In this document: piece by piece, positions 52,518 to 62,009 of the stretch
How the letters are laid out: the number at the start of each line of letters is the position of its first letter
Position numbering within the stretch: position 1 is the stretch's first letter
Source: JAAELZ01 sp965237485
GTDB taxonomy: Bacteria; Pseudomonadota; Gammaproteobacteria; Arenicellales; Poriferihabitantaceae
Direction: 5' to 3'
Length of the DNA stretch: 64,000 bases
Assembly: GCA_965237485.1 (NCBI GenBank)
Contig: CBDEFQ010000005.1
Coordinates: forward strand, 1 to 64,000
Position numbers and translations under genes: made by a program
The notes under the pieces: model-generated
What the model was told of the DNA's origin: nothing
The model's database searches: none
Seen by the model: the letters and a program-made list of their open reading frames with translations, nothing else

Positions 52518-53183
52518 TTAATGGAATGAAGCTATTTCAGACAATGAACGCTTTTCAATATCGGGCACCATCGCGCTCTGTGACGGGTAGCCTACCACAA
52601 CAACCATAACTGGCCTTTCTTCATCCGGTCTATCCAGCAACTTGTTAAAGAATCGCATTGGGCTAGGCGTATGCGTTAACGTAGCTAAGCCAGACAAATG
52701 CAAAGCTGACAATAACAAGCCTGATGCAATACCTACAGACTCAGGTGTATAGTAGCTTTTCTTCCGCTTGCCGTGCGCATCGAGAGTGAATTTTTTTTGA
52801 AACACCACTATCAAACATGGGGCTACTTCAAGAAACGACTTATTTTCGTCAGTGCCCAAATGCTCGAGTGCTTCCAGCCATTTATCTGAGGCCCTGTGTT
52901 CATAAAACGCTCGCTCCTCTTCTTCTGCCGCTTCTCGAATGCGTGATTTCATCGCCGCATCGCTTACCACTGCAAAATGCCAAGGCTGTTGATTAGCGCC
53001 GCTAGGGGCTGTGCCAGCCGCCATTACCGCGTTATCTATAACTTCCATTGGAATGGCTTGGTCAGAGAAGTCTCGAACCGTACGCCGCTTTTTAATGTCA
53101 GCGTAGAATTTTCTAGAAGCGGCTAACATGTCTGCTTCAGATTTACGGGTAAAGTCGAGCTTAGAAAACTTAGGTTTAACCAT
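52518..53183 (-). CDS. nitroreductase-family flavoprotein
   Basis: 221 residues. FMN-binding pattern RRTVRDFSDQAIPMEVIDNA, AAGTAPSGANQQPWHFAVVS and the C-terminal VVVVGYPSQSAMVPDIEKRS LSEIASF. The order resembles the BluB/iodotyrosine-deiodinase-like branch rather than NfsB. Substrate unknown. First gene of a two-gene unit with the DUF1989 protein and divergent from the enoyl-CoA hydratase gene (140-bp shared promoter region). Confidence 0.85.
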   Translation of the reverse strand: MVKPKFSKLDFTRKSEADMLAASRKFYADIKKRRTVRDFSDQAIPMEVIDNAVMAAGTAPSGANQQPWHFAVVSDAAMKSRIREAAEEEERAFYEHRASDKWLEALEHLGTDENKSFLEVAPCLIVVFQKKFTLDAHGKRKKSYYTPESVGIASGLLLSALHLSGLATLTHTPSPMRFFNKLLDRPDEERPVMVVVVGYPSQSAMVPDIEKRSLSEIASFH

Positions 53184-53323
53184 TTATGCCTAATGCTGTT
53201 TTTAGTAGGTTCAAATTTAACCTCACCAGCTTCACCTCTCAATGGTTTTGTTAAGTCTATTGAGATTATTAGCCTGCAAGTGCTAAATTAGTGCTTCAGA
53301 ATTGAACCATCTTTATCCTCAAT

Positions 53324-54124
53324 ATGCCTAGTGAAACGTCGTCCATAATCATTACCGAAATCCAAGATCATGTTGCGATAGTAACGTTAAATCGGCCAGA
53401 GGCCCGTAATAGCCTTTCATTAGAGTTAATCGACTTACTTACTCAAAAGATAAACGAATTAGGCCAAGCAGCTGACGTATTCGCAATCATTTTAGCCGCT
53501 GAAGGCCCTGCATTTTGCGGCGGACACGATCTTAAAGAATTAACTGCAGCGCGAAAGATTAAAGACAAAGGCAAAGCGTTCTTTAAGCTAACCATGGGTA
53601 ACTGTTCCAAACTCATACAAAGTATTGTTCGTTGCCCAAAACCGGTTATTGCCGCGGTGCAGGGTACGGCCACTGCTGCTGGTTGCCAGTTAGTCGCCAG
53701 TTGTGATTTAGCTGTCGCATCACAAAACGCTCAGTTTGCGACACCAGGGGTCAATATTGGGCTTTTTTGCTCTACCCCTATGGTCGCCTTGTCACGCAAT
53801 ATCTCACACAAACACGCAATGGAAATGCTGCTACTCGGCGAACTAGTTAATGCAGAGCAAGCCTTGCAATGGGGTCTTATAAACCGAATAAGCACACAAG
53901 AAGATGTGTTGACTGAAGCCCAAAGCATGGCCAATACAATTGCTTCAAAGTCCCCCGCTACCGTAGCGGTTGGCAAAGCCGCTTTCTATCAACAATTGGA
54001 AATGGGGTTAAGCGAGGCCTACGACTACGCGTCGAATGTGATGACTGAAAACATGCTTACTATTGATGCCGAGGAAGGTATTGGCGCCTTTATAGAAAAA
54101 CGCACCCCTAAGTGGTCGAGTTAA
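53324..54124 (+). CDS. enoyl-CoA hydratase/isomerase family protein
   Basis: 266-residue crotonase-fold protein: VAIVTLNRPEARNSLSLELI, GPAFCGGHDLKELTAAR (oxyanion-hole region), AVQGTATAAGCQLVASCDLA and FATPGVNIGLFCSTPMVALS. The catalytic Glu positions of classical hydratases seem to be replaced, since the second oxyanion segment lacks the usual E, so the reaction may differ (as in ECHDC3-like proteins). Five bp upstream of the phosphotransferase gene. Confidence 0.85.
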   Translation: MPSETSSIIITEIQDHVAIVTLNRPEARNSLSLELIDLLTQKINELGQAADVFAIILAAEGPAFCGGHDLKELTAARKIKDKGKAFFKLTMGNCSKLIQSIVRCPKPVIAAVQGTATAAGCQLVASCDLAVASQNAQFATPGVNIGLFCSTPMVALSRNISHKHAMEMLLLGELVNAEQALQWGLINRISTQEDVLTEAQSMANTIASKSPATVAVGKAAFYQQLEMGLSEAYDYASNVMTENMLTIDAEEGIGAFIEKRTPKWSS

Positions 54125-54129
54125 GATAA

Positions 54130-55011
54130 ATGAAACACCATCTAGAAAAAATACAAGGGTTAGCTTGCTGGAACGAAGAAGTTGATGTATCTCCATTAAG
54201 CGGTGGAATGACGAACTTTAATTACAAAGTTACGCATCTTGGAAATAATTACGTAGTGCGCTTGGGCGACGATATTCCAGAACATCTAGTGTGGCGAGAC
54301 AACGAAGGTGCAAGCTCAATAGTGGCTGCCAAGTGTGGGTTTTCGCCCGCTGTTTCCCATCGCGAAACCGGCGTATTGGTTATTGAGTTTATAGAAGGTA
54401 AGGTTTTCAATGAAGATGACGTAAAAGACGCAAACAACTTAAGCCGCATAATTCTCTTATTGCAAGACTTCCATCATAAAATGCCGCAGCAATTTGATAG
54501 TTACCCTGCCTTATTTTGGGTATTTCAGGTGCTGCGACATTACAATAATAAGCTAGCTGACAAAAATAGCCTGCATATGACCAAAATGGCTGAGTATATG
54601 CAGATATCTAAACAGCTAGAAGCTGCTGTCGGCCAGGTATCCCTGGTGTTTGGACACAATGATTTGTTAGCCGCCAACTTTATTGACGATGGTAAGAAAA
54701 TTTGGCTGATCGATTTTGATTACGCTGGCTTTAATAGCCCTTTGTTTGATCTTGCCAACCTCGCTTCAAACAGCGAATTGCCGGTAGTGGATGAGCAAAG
54801 CATACTGGAACAGTATTTCAACCAAGCCGTCAGCGATCAGGTTTGGCACCAATATAACGCCATGAAGTGCGCGTCCTTGTTGCGTGAAACGGTGTGGTCA
54901 ATGGTGTCGGAGCACTATTCAAAGCTCGATTTTGACTTTACCCATTACACCACGGAAAACTGCGCTAGATTTGAACGCGCTTTCCTCAATTATCAAGCAG
55001 AATTTGGTTAA
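54130..55011 (+). CDS. choline/aminoglycoside-kinase-like phosphotransferase
   Basis: 293 residues of the APH/ChoK fold. PLSGGMTNFNYKVTHLGNNY VVRLGDD (nucleotide-binding loop and Lys/Arg), VFGHNDLLAANFIDDGKKIW (Brenner motif, catalytic HND) and LIDFDYAGFNSPLFDLANLA (DFD metal motif). The DYAGFNSPLFDLAN block is typical of choline/ethanolamine/thiamine kinases. Substrate not known. It overlaps the oxidoreductase gene by one base (TAATG), so the two are coupled. Confidence 0.82.
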   Translation: MKHHLEKIQGLACWNEEVDVSPLSGGMTNFNYKVTHLGNNYVVRLGDDIPEHLVWRDNEGASSIVAAKCGFSPAVSHRETGVLVIEFIEGKVFNEDDVKDANNLSRIILLLQDFHHKMPQQFDSYPALFWVFQVLRHYNNKLADKNSLHMTKMAEYMQISKQLEAAVGQVSLVFGHNDLLAANFIDDGKKIWLIDFDYAGFNSPLFDLANLASNSELPVVDEQSILEQYFNQAVSDQVWHQYNAMKCASLLRETVWSMVSEHYSKLDFDFTHYTTENCARFERAFLNYQAEFG

Positions 55012-57168
55012 TGGATAACTCTCGTCCTTCTCAAGCCCAAATAATAGTAATTGACGGTGGAATCATCGGCTGCTCTACCGCTTACCACTTAGCTAAAAAT
55101 CACAATGCGGATGTCTTGTTATTAGAGCAAGGCACCCTAACCTGCGGTACCACCTTCCACGCAGCGGGCTTGGTAGGGCAATTACGCTCAAGCGCTTCTA
55201 TAACCCGCTTGCTAAAGTACAGCGTAGAGCTATATGAAAATCTAGAAAAGGAAACCGGACTGGCCACCGGATGGAAACAAAATGGGGGCTTGCGTCTTGC
55301 CAATAACCAAGAGCGTTGGACAGAAATAAAACGCCAAGCCACCACTGCGCACTCGTTCGGTTTGGAAATGAATCTATTAAGCCCGAAAGAAGCACAAGAA
55401 CTATGGCTGATTATGGATATATCCGACTTAGTCGGCGCAGCCATGTTGCCCACCGACGGGCAAGCAAATCCTTCTGATATTACACTCTCCTTAGCCAAAG
55501 GTGCACGTATGCACGGTGCCAAAATTATCGAGAACATTCACGTTAAAGATGTATTAACCACCAATGGTCAAATTACTGGGATTGAAACCGATCAAGGCAC
55601 GATAAAGTGTGAGAAAGTGGTCAATTGCGCTGGCCAGTGGGCTAAGCAACTAGGCTTGAAAAGTGCTGTCAATGTACCGCTTCAGTCGATGCAGCATCAA
55701 TATCTAATCACCGAAACGATGGCTGATGTACCCAAGGGGTTACCGACTTTACGCGACCCTGATCGCATGACTTATTTTAAAGAAGAAGTAGGCGGCTTAG
55801 TGATGGGCGGCTACGAACCCAACCCGATGCCATGGAATGTTATGCCTGTACCCGATACTTTTTCATTTTCATTACTAGACGAAGACTGGGGTCACTTTGA
55901 ACAGCTTATGGAACAAGCCATCATTCGAGTCCCGAGTTTGGCCTCGGCGGGCGTAAAAAGCATGATAAACGGCCCAGAGTCTTTTACGCCCGACGGGAAT
56001 TTCATCTTAGGCGAGGCGCCTGAAGTACAAAATTACTTTGTGGGCGCCGGGTTTAATGCCTTTGGTATCGCCTCTGCGGGCGGCGCGGGTTACGCCTTAG
56101 CGGATTGGATAGTTAATGGAGAACAACCCGTGGACTTATGGGCTGCGGATATTAAACGCTTTAGCACTGTGCACCACGATCATAAGTGGGTGAAAACACG
56201 CACTATCGAAGCCTGCTCGCGCCACTACACCATGGCGTGGCCGTTTGAAGAGTTCCACAGTTGCCGGCCTACTCTTAGCTCCCCGTTGTATGAACAATTA
56301 AAAGACCAAGGCGCCTGTTTCGGTTCAAAATTGGGTTGGGAACGTCCCAATTGGTTTGCACCAGAAGGCGCCCAAGCAGTGGATACACAGTCATTTGGGC
56401 GTGCGAACTGGTTTACCCATGTTGGAGAAGAACACCGCGCCTGTCGGGAACGGGTAGTATTAATTGACCAAAGCTCGTTCGCGAAGCTTGAAGTGACTGG
56501 CCCTGATGCTTGTAGTGGGCTAAATTGGCTATGTGCCAATAATATTGACGCTGCAATTGGTAGTGTTATATATACCCAAATGCTTAATCAAAGAGGCGGA
56601 ATTGAGTGTGACTTAACCGTAACCCGATTAGGCGAGCAACATTTTTATATTGTTATCGGTACTGGTTTTCGCAGCCACGACATAGCTTGGATCAAAGACA
56701 ATTTACCAGACAATGCCAACGTCGACCTTACCGACATAACTGAACACTGGGGTGCGCTGTCTCTAATGGGGCCACGATCACGCGAAGTGCTTGCGCAATT
56801 AACACCCGCTAATTTATCGGCTAAAGCCTTTGTGTTTGGCACTGTGCAAGCGCTTAAAATCGGTGGCCAAGAAATAAGAGCCCTGCGCATGTCCTATGTA
56901 GGGGAATTGGGTTGGGAGTTGCACGTTCCCATTGAGTCCTTACTCAACGTGTATTCGGCATTGATGCGTGCAGGAAAAAGTTTTGGTATTCGAAACGCTG
57001 GTTATCGCGCCATTGAAAGCCTGCGTTTAGAAAAGGGCTATTTAGCCTGGAGCACCGATATCACCCCAAATGACTCCCCTATTGAAGCAAGTCTGGGTTG
57101 GGCAGTGAAGCTCAATACAGATATTCCGTTCCTAGGGAGGGAAGCGGTATACCAAGTGGCTAACTCAC
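55011..57168 (+). pseudogene. dimethylglycine/sarcosine dehydrogenase-like FAD-GcvT protein, 3'-truncated by IS66
   Basis: Oxidative demethylase. N-terminal FAD-binding DAO domain (IIVIDGGIIGCSTAYHLAKN; TCGTTFHAAGLVGQLRSSAS; GFNAFGIASAGGAGYALADW) and C-terminal GcvT/folate domain (VVLIDQSSFAKLEVTGPDAC; RMSYVGELGWELHVPIE; GYRAIESLRLEKGYLAWSTD). The first glycine of the FAD motif is Asp-flanked (DGGIIG). About 719 codons remain of the usual ~810. IS66 copy 2 replaces the end from ...EAVYQVANS onward, and the frame runs on into IS66 antisense sequence to 57422. Probably inactive or altered. Confidence 0.88.
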
Positions 57169-57176
57169 GTAACTTC

Positions 57177-58956
57177 TCAATAACCCGTGGCAAAGCTGGC
57201 GCGTTCCATAATGATATCTGGCAGAGGATCAATATGTTGCTCACCGATACCAAGTCGATGGGTCAGGTAGTGCCAGAACGATATATCCAGTTTTCGGCAG
57301 GTCTTTTTCAAACTGGCAAACGTGTCCCGACACTGCTGGCCAGCATCGCTGCGGGTGGAGCCACTCACTTTTCGTTTTTTCACGTAATCGCGAATGTCTG
57401 TTTCACTGCCATTGGTGTGTAACGGAATATCTGGTCGATCTAGCACCAACAGTAATTCTGCTTTATTCGCATGGATTCGTTTGAGCGTCTGATTTAACCT
57501 AGATAAATCAGTTAAAACACGAAAGTCCATGCAAGCTCTTGATGCACCTAGCAAAATCAAAAAAAACCTTATCACCAATAAGGTGACCGCGACTTTTTTG
57601 ATTTCACTATGCACTTCAATTGCTTACATGTCTTTTCCGCGTTTAACTGATTTATCTAGGTTTAATGTTTGGTAGCATGTCTGTTGAGTGAAGATTTCAT
57701 CGAAACGCTGCTCAAGTATTTTACGTTGGTTCTCGCAAGGCTGGGTTTTATACTCTTTAACGCCCGATAAAAGCACCAGACTTGGTCGCGTATTTTAGCC
57801 ATGCCCTGCCGGTGTCCCTCGTTCAGCGGTATCAACTTATGGATTAAGCGCTCGGTGTGTATCCAACACAAGGCATGAGCCAAAATGTTAAATTGCCCTG
57901 CATCATCACTGACGACAACGATGTCATCACACAGACCATGATGCAAAATACTACCAAGTAATGCCCCTTCGGTGGTGATACGTCGGTGACGTGCCTTAAT
58001 GATCAACAGGCTATCGAGCATTTCAAGCCAGTCATCCTCGTTGGCAATACGGCGTTCCCGGTGCTCAGTTACAGCGGCTAAGGCTTGCTTTGGCAATCCA
58101 TGTTGTTGCCTATAATTCAACGCACTTTGACTCAAACGATAATCCGTATTGCCAGCCCTTAATAGCGGTAGGAAGTTAATTCGACTTTTTGATTGAGTAC
58201 TTTTAAACCACGCAAACAAGTCATTGCCAATGTGCGTTACATAGCCATTTTTGCCCTGATGGCGAGCACCACTATCGTCCACGGTCACGTAAGACGATGC
58301 GCTCAGAGCAACGCCTCTTTCTCAGCATGAAAGGGCTCTTTAGTGCTGATCAGTATTGGGTTAATTTGTCCCGAAGAAATATCAATTCCCCACTCTCGCA
58401 ACTGTTCCAACAAGAGTGGTTGCGTGGTTTGACAATGATGATATTGATAGAGAATATAACTGACCAGACGAGGCCCATAATGTCGCCCTGCCACGGATGT
58501 CGGTAACTGGCCTTTGAGCTTTTTATTGTCTGGCGTTACCCAATGCGCTAAACGATAGCGGGTGGTATGAACCTTGATAAGCAAATCTTGCACTACAAAA
58601 TCCCGATAGCCTTTAAAGCGAGAACCTTCGGGCACGGACTTCGCTGGTTCAATAACCCGATTTAGGTCAATTGACAGCCTTGGTGTTTTCTTTGCCTTGT
58701 TCGACCCAGCTCGCTGCTTAGGTTTGTCGCTAGAAGATGAACGTTTTGGCTCTGTTTTCTTATCCATATTACCGCCCTTAAAAGTAGGCCGCCTCTTCTG
58801 CCCCTTAAGGATATTGATTTCATCTTTAAGCAATGCTATTTCTTCGTCCTGTTGTTGAACTCGCACCAACAGCTGCTCCACTAGCACCCGCAACATTTTT
58901 ACTGCGGGGGTTTGTTCTTGTTCAGGAATGTCGGGAATAGAGGGTAGCTTACTCAA
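57177..58956 (-). pseudogene. IS66 transposase, copy 2, broken three times
   Basis: Relative to copy 1: a 10-bp deletion between GCGTT repeats near 58313, a one-base deletion near 57750 (ALKEYKTQ becomes ALKSIKPS), and MITE copy 3 (57498-57660) in the last fifth. Three fragments in different frames are all recognisable. Confidence 0.9.
57498..57660. mobile_element. IS1380-related MITE, copy 3
   Basis: 163 bp, almost identical to copy 1, duplication TTTAA (57493-57497, 57661-57665), same target sequence as the full IS1380 element. Inserted in IS66 copy 2, while IS66 copy 1 is inserted in MITE copy 2: both families have been active in alternation. Confidence 0.92.
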
Positions 58957-59233
58957 GGTCTTAAACGTCCGTTAACTGGATAGACCTTAGTGTACCATCG
59001 GTTTTGAAAGTCCAATTTTGCCTTCTCAACTGCGCCACAACGAACGTTAAGAAGACACCCCTGAACGTCCTTAAGCGATCTTTGTTATTAGCGTAAAGGG
59101 GCCTACAACCACCCTGGAACTCAACCTAAATCGAGTCACTCGACCACGTTGAATTACCTTCCTTTTATCGTAAAACCCTGTCAAGAAATATTTTGTTTTA
59201 TTTTACCTGCCACGGGTTATTGAGAAGTTACGC

Positions 59234-59362
59234 GGCATGTTCGAAACCATGGCGGTTACGATTTTCTTCGGGCTACTATTTGGATCAGTCATTACCCTAA
59301 TCATCGTGCCCGCTTTGTATGCGATTTTCTTTAGAGTGCCAACCCCGATTAAAACTGCTTAA
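59234..59362 (+). pseudogene. C-terminal fragment of an RND efflux pump
   Basis: Last 42 codons: GMFETMAVTIFFGLLFGSVI TLIIVPALYAIFFRVPTPIK TA then TAA. This is the final transmembrane helix and tail of an HAE/CzcA-type RND transporter. The rest is missing at the IS66 end, showing a deletion of several kb between the oxidoreductase gene and here. Confidence 0.8.
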
Positions 59363-59387
59363 TTGGTGGCTAAATAGCTAATTCGGG

Positions 59388-59867
59388 CTAGGCCAAGGGA
59401 TGAATGAGATGAAGAATAATGTTAGCAAAAATGCCAGCAACCACATCATCTATCATAATGCCGAAGCCGCCAGCCACGCGACGGTCCAAATATGCTATTG
59501 GCCAAGGCTTTAGAATATCGAACAATCTAAACAAAATGAAGCCGAGCACCAAGGTCTGTAGGGAAATAGGGATCCATAACATGGTTAACCACATACCAAC
59601 AAATTCGTCCCATACAATACCGCCGTGGTCGTGTTCTCCGAGTGCCTCTGAAGCTTTGTCACATATATAAATGCCAGCAGCAAAGCTAAATATACACAAT
59701 ATTAAGTAAGTAACAGATTGTGTTTGGGTGTAAAAAACGAACGGTGCTAGCGACGCTAAGGTGCCCGCCGTGCCCGGTGCTTTGGGAGATAAGCCAGTGC
59801 CAAAACCCGTTGCTAATAGCACCCACGGGTTCTTTAACTCACTTATATTGATGATGCGTTTAGGCAC
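59388..59867 (-). CDS. pgpA: phosphatidylglycerophosphatase A
   Basis: Dephosphorylates phosphatidylglycerol phosphate at the inner membrane. 159 residues: LLATGFGTGLSPKAPGTAGT LASL, then membrane segments, GGIVWDEFVGMWLTMLWIPI, DILKPWPIAYLDRRVAGGFG IMIDDVVAGIFANI. The Asp/Glu-rich VWDE and MIDDVVAG motifs are the family's metal-binding residues. Last gene of the rib-nusB operon, 6 bp after nusB, the order seen in E. coli relatives (thiL absent between). Confidence 0.95.
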   Translation of the reverse strand: MPKRIINISELKNPWVLLATGFGTGLSPKAPGTAGTLASLAPFVFYTQTQSVTYLILCIFSFAAGIYICDKASEALGEHDHGGIVWDEFVGMWLTMLWIPISLQTLVLGFILFRLFDILKPWPIAYLDRRVAGGFGIMIDDVVAGIFANIILHLIHPLA

Positions 59868-59873
59868 CCTTAA

Positions 59874-60287
59874 CTACGTGATAGCTCGGGATTTAACAAT
59901 GCTATCCAACACGCCATTAACGTACTTATAACCTTGCTCAGAACAAAACAGTTTTGAAATTTCGATTCCCTCGTTTAAAACAACGCTATGCGGGATATCA
60001 GTTTCATAGATAAGTTCGTAGGCGCCCACCCTAAGAATAGCCTTCTCTAAAGGGTCGATATTCATAATGGGGCGATCAAGATGCGTGCCGACCAGTGCGT
60101 CGATTTCTTTGATGTTGCTGGTAATTCCTTTTAGCATTTTGCCAAAGTATTCTAAGTATCGACCGGTAAGGCGATCATCAAATATAAAGCTTCTGCGAAT
60201 GCTGTCAGCATCTTGCTTGGTGATGTCCCACTGATATAAGGCTTGCACGACATTACGTCGTGCTAGATGTCGGCCGCTAGTTGCCAT
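59874..60287 (-). CDS. nusB: transcription antitermination factor NusB
   Basis: 137 residues, RHLARRNVVQALYQWDITKQ, ending with EAIEISKLFCSEQGYKYVNG-like helices (EGIEISKLFCSEQGYKYVNG VLDSIVK). All-helical BoxA-RNA binding protein acting with NusE/S10 in rRNA antitermination. ATG 60287; lies 59 bp after ribH. Confidence 0.96.
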   Translation of the reverse strand: MATSGRHLARRNVVQALYQWDITKQDADSIRRSFIFDDRLTGRYLEYFGKMLKGITSNIKEIDALVGTHLDRPIMNIDPLEKAILRVGAYELIYETDIPHSVVLNEGIEISKLFCSEQGYKYVNGVLDSIVKSRAIT

Positions 60288-60346
60288 TACAAGCTCGCAT
60301 TGTTAAAGAACCTATTATCGAACGCAGACACTCAGCCTGCACCAGC

Positions 60347-60820
60347 TTAGGAAGACTGCTTGATCTCGTCCAGTACGTTAATCATTTCAAGTGCAGCAAT
60401 CGCAGCCTCTGTACCTTTGTTACCGGCTTTAGTACCCGCTCGCTCAATCGCTTGCTCGATAGTATCTACCGTTAGTACGCCAAAAATTACAGGAATTGAA
60501 TACGCAGTTGCTAAATGGGCTACGCCGCCTGCGCATTCACCTGCGACGATATCAAAGTGGGGCGTCGCACCGCGAATTACCGCGCCTAAAGTAATGATGG
60601 CGTCGTAACGCTCGGTTTCGATCATCGCCTTAGCTGCCGTTGGAATTTCAAACGCACCTGGCACCCACGCGCAGTGGATGTTGTCTGAGTTCACACCGTG
60701 GCGAACCAATAAGTCTTGTGCACCCTTTAGTAAACCGTCGGTAATAAACTCGTTAAACCTGCCCGCGACAATACCGAATTTAACGTCGCCCGCAACCAGT
60801 GAACCTTTAATTTCTTTCAT
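60347..60820 (-). CDS. ribH: 6,7-dimethyl-8-ribityllumazine synthase
   Basis: 157 residues from ATG 60818-60820 (MKEIKGSLVAGDVKFGIVAG RFNEF), which overlaps the ribBA 3' end by 14 bp. The longer frame to 60961 lies inside ribBA and is not conserved. Motifs: WVPGAFEIPTAAKAM, ALGAVIRGATPHFDIVAGEC AGGVA, PVIFGVLTVDTIEQAIERAG TKAGNKGTEAA. Forms lumazine from the RibB and RibD products; length equals E. coli (156). Confidence 0.97.
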   Translation of the reverse strand: MKEIKGSLVAGDVKFGIVAGRFNEFITDGLLKGAQDLLVRHGVNSDNIHCAWVPGAFEIPTAAKAMIETERYDAIITLGAVIRGATPHFDIVAGECAGGVAHLATAYSIPVIFGVLTVDTIEQAIERAGTKAGNKGTEAAIAALEMINVLDEIKQSS

Positions 60821-61985
60821 TTTGTTTCCACTTTTCATAACTTTCATACTCTGGGAGATACTCACTGATCTCCAAACCGAAACCAGATAATGCATAAGCC
60901 TTTCTCTCTCGCCCCAATACAGCGAGTTTACCCACGCCCTGATCTGCCAATATTTGCCCACCCGCGCCTAACATACGTAGAGATTTATTTAGTTCACCGT
61001 TTTTATTGCTGGTTTTTGGGACATCTCCGCTACGTGCATCTGAGCGTTCATGGTTTTGCATACGGGATACCAGCTCATCTTTATGCTCATTATACGCTAA
61101 TAAGGTTAATACGCCCTGCCCCGATTCGGCGATCGCTTTCATGCTGTCATCTATGCTCCAAGTAGATCGGTTTTCTGGGGTGACGACCATATCAAATAAC
61201 CCGCGATGTACGTGAACACGTACCAAACTAGTGGAGTCTGCTCGTACATCTCCATAACTAAGCGCCATGTGGACATCGCCTTCTACTTGGTCTTCGTACA
61301 CGGTTGCAGTAAATTCACCATATGCAGTATTTAGCTTAGACTGTTCGACTCGCGCCACAGTTGGGTCGTTCTTCATGCGGTATTCGATTAAATCTGCAAT
61401 CGTGCCAACTTTAAGACCATGCTCTTTCGCGTAGGGTATTAAGTCAGATAGCCGAGCCATGGTGCCATCAGGTTTCAGAATTTCACATATCACGCTCGCC
61501 GGCTCATAACCCGCAAGCCGCGCCATATCTACGCCCGCCTCTGTGTGCCCGGCTCTGGTCAAAACACCACCGGGGCGCGCTTTGATTGGAAATATATGCC
61601 CCGGCATGACGATATCGGCGGGTACAGCATTGCGCTTAACTGCCGCGCGAATGGTCGTAGCTCTGTCTCCGGCTGAAATGCCTGTCGTGACGCCTTCTGC
61701 AGCTTCTATGGAAATTGTGAATGCGGTCGAAAATCGTGCATTATTCATGCTAACCATCAACGGCAAATCAAGCTGTTGGCTGCGTTCTTCGGTGATCGTC
61801 AAGCAAATTAAGCCGCGGCCATGTGTGGCCATAAAGTTAATAGCATCGTCAGTCACACAATCTGCAGCAATGAGCAAGTCACCCTCGTTTTCACGGTCTT
61901 CATCATCAACTAACACCACCATTTTACCTTGCCGATAGTCGGCTAGGATGTCTTTTATTGGGTCGATTTTAAGTTGTTCAGACAT
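60807..61985 (-). CDS. ribB: 3,4-dihydroxy-2-butanone-4-phosphate synthase with degenerate GTP-cyclohydrolase-II-like domain
   Basis: 392 residues. Residues 1-205 are a complete RibB domain (VLVDDEDRENEGDLLIAADC, FMATHGRGLICLTI, GDRATTIRAA, HIFPIKARPGGVLTRAGHTE AGVDMARLAG). Residues 206-392 align with GCHII, but the zinc ligands and catalytic HSEC(LTGD)...RCDCG segment are absent (VHVHRGLFDMVVTPENRSTW instead). The domain should lack cyclohydrolase activity, and a separate RibA is expected elsewhere. Such RibB-X proteins are common in gammaproteobacteria. Between ribE and ribH. Confidence 0.94.
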   Translation of the reverse strand: MSEQLKIDPIKDILADYRQGKMVVLVDDEDRENEGDLLIAADCVTDDAINFMATHGRGLICLTITEERSQQLDLPLMVSMNNARFSTAFTISIEAAEGVTTGISAGDRATTIRAAVKRNAVPADIVMPGHIFPIKARPGGVLTRAGHTEAGVDMARLAGYEPASVICEILKPDGTMARLSDLIPYAKEHGLKVGTIADLIEYRMKNDPTVARVEQSKLNTAYGEFTATVYEDQVEGDVHMALSYGDVRADSTSLVRVHVHRGLFDMVVTPENRSTWSIDDSMKAIAESGQGVLTLLAYNEHKDELVSRMQNHERSDARSGDVPKTSNKNGELNKSLRMLGAGGQILADQGVGKLAVLGRERKAYALSGFGLEISEYLPEYESYEKWKQNERN

Positions 61986-62009
61986 AGTACAAATTAGTCA
62001 TAAAAAGAG

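Larger units (their letters stand above)
57169..59231 (-). mobile_element. IS66-family element, copy 2, degenerate
   Basis: Inverted ends identical to copy 1 (57169 and 59231). Carries a MITE. Flanking octamers (TAACTCAC and GCGGCATG) do not match, and different broken genes lie on the two sides, so chromosomal DNA between two insertions has probably been deleted. Confidence 0.88.

Noticed and set aside
13321..57660. MITE copies as a CRISPR or REP array
   Set aside because: Copies are dispersed tens of kb apart, each with 5-bp target duplications and transposon-like ends.
60821..60961. N-terminal extension of ribH
   Set aside because: The extension lies within ribBA coding sequence; the ATG at 60820 gives the family-standard length.
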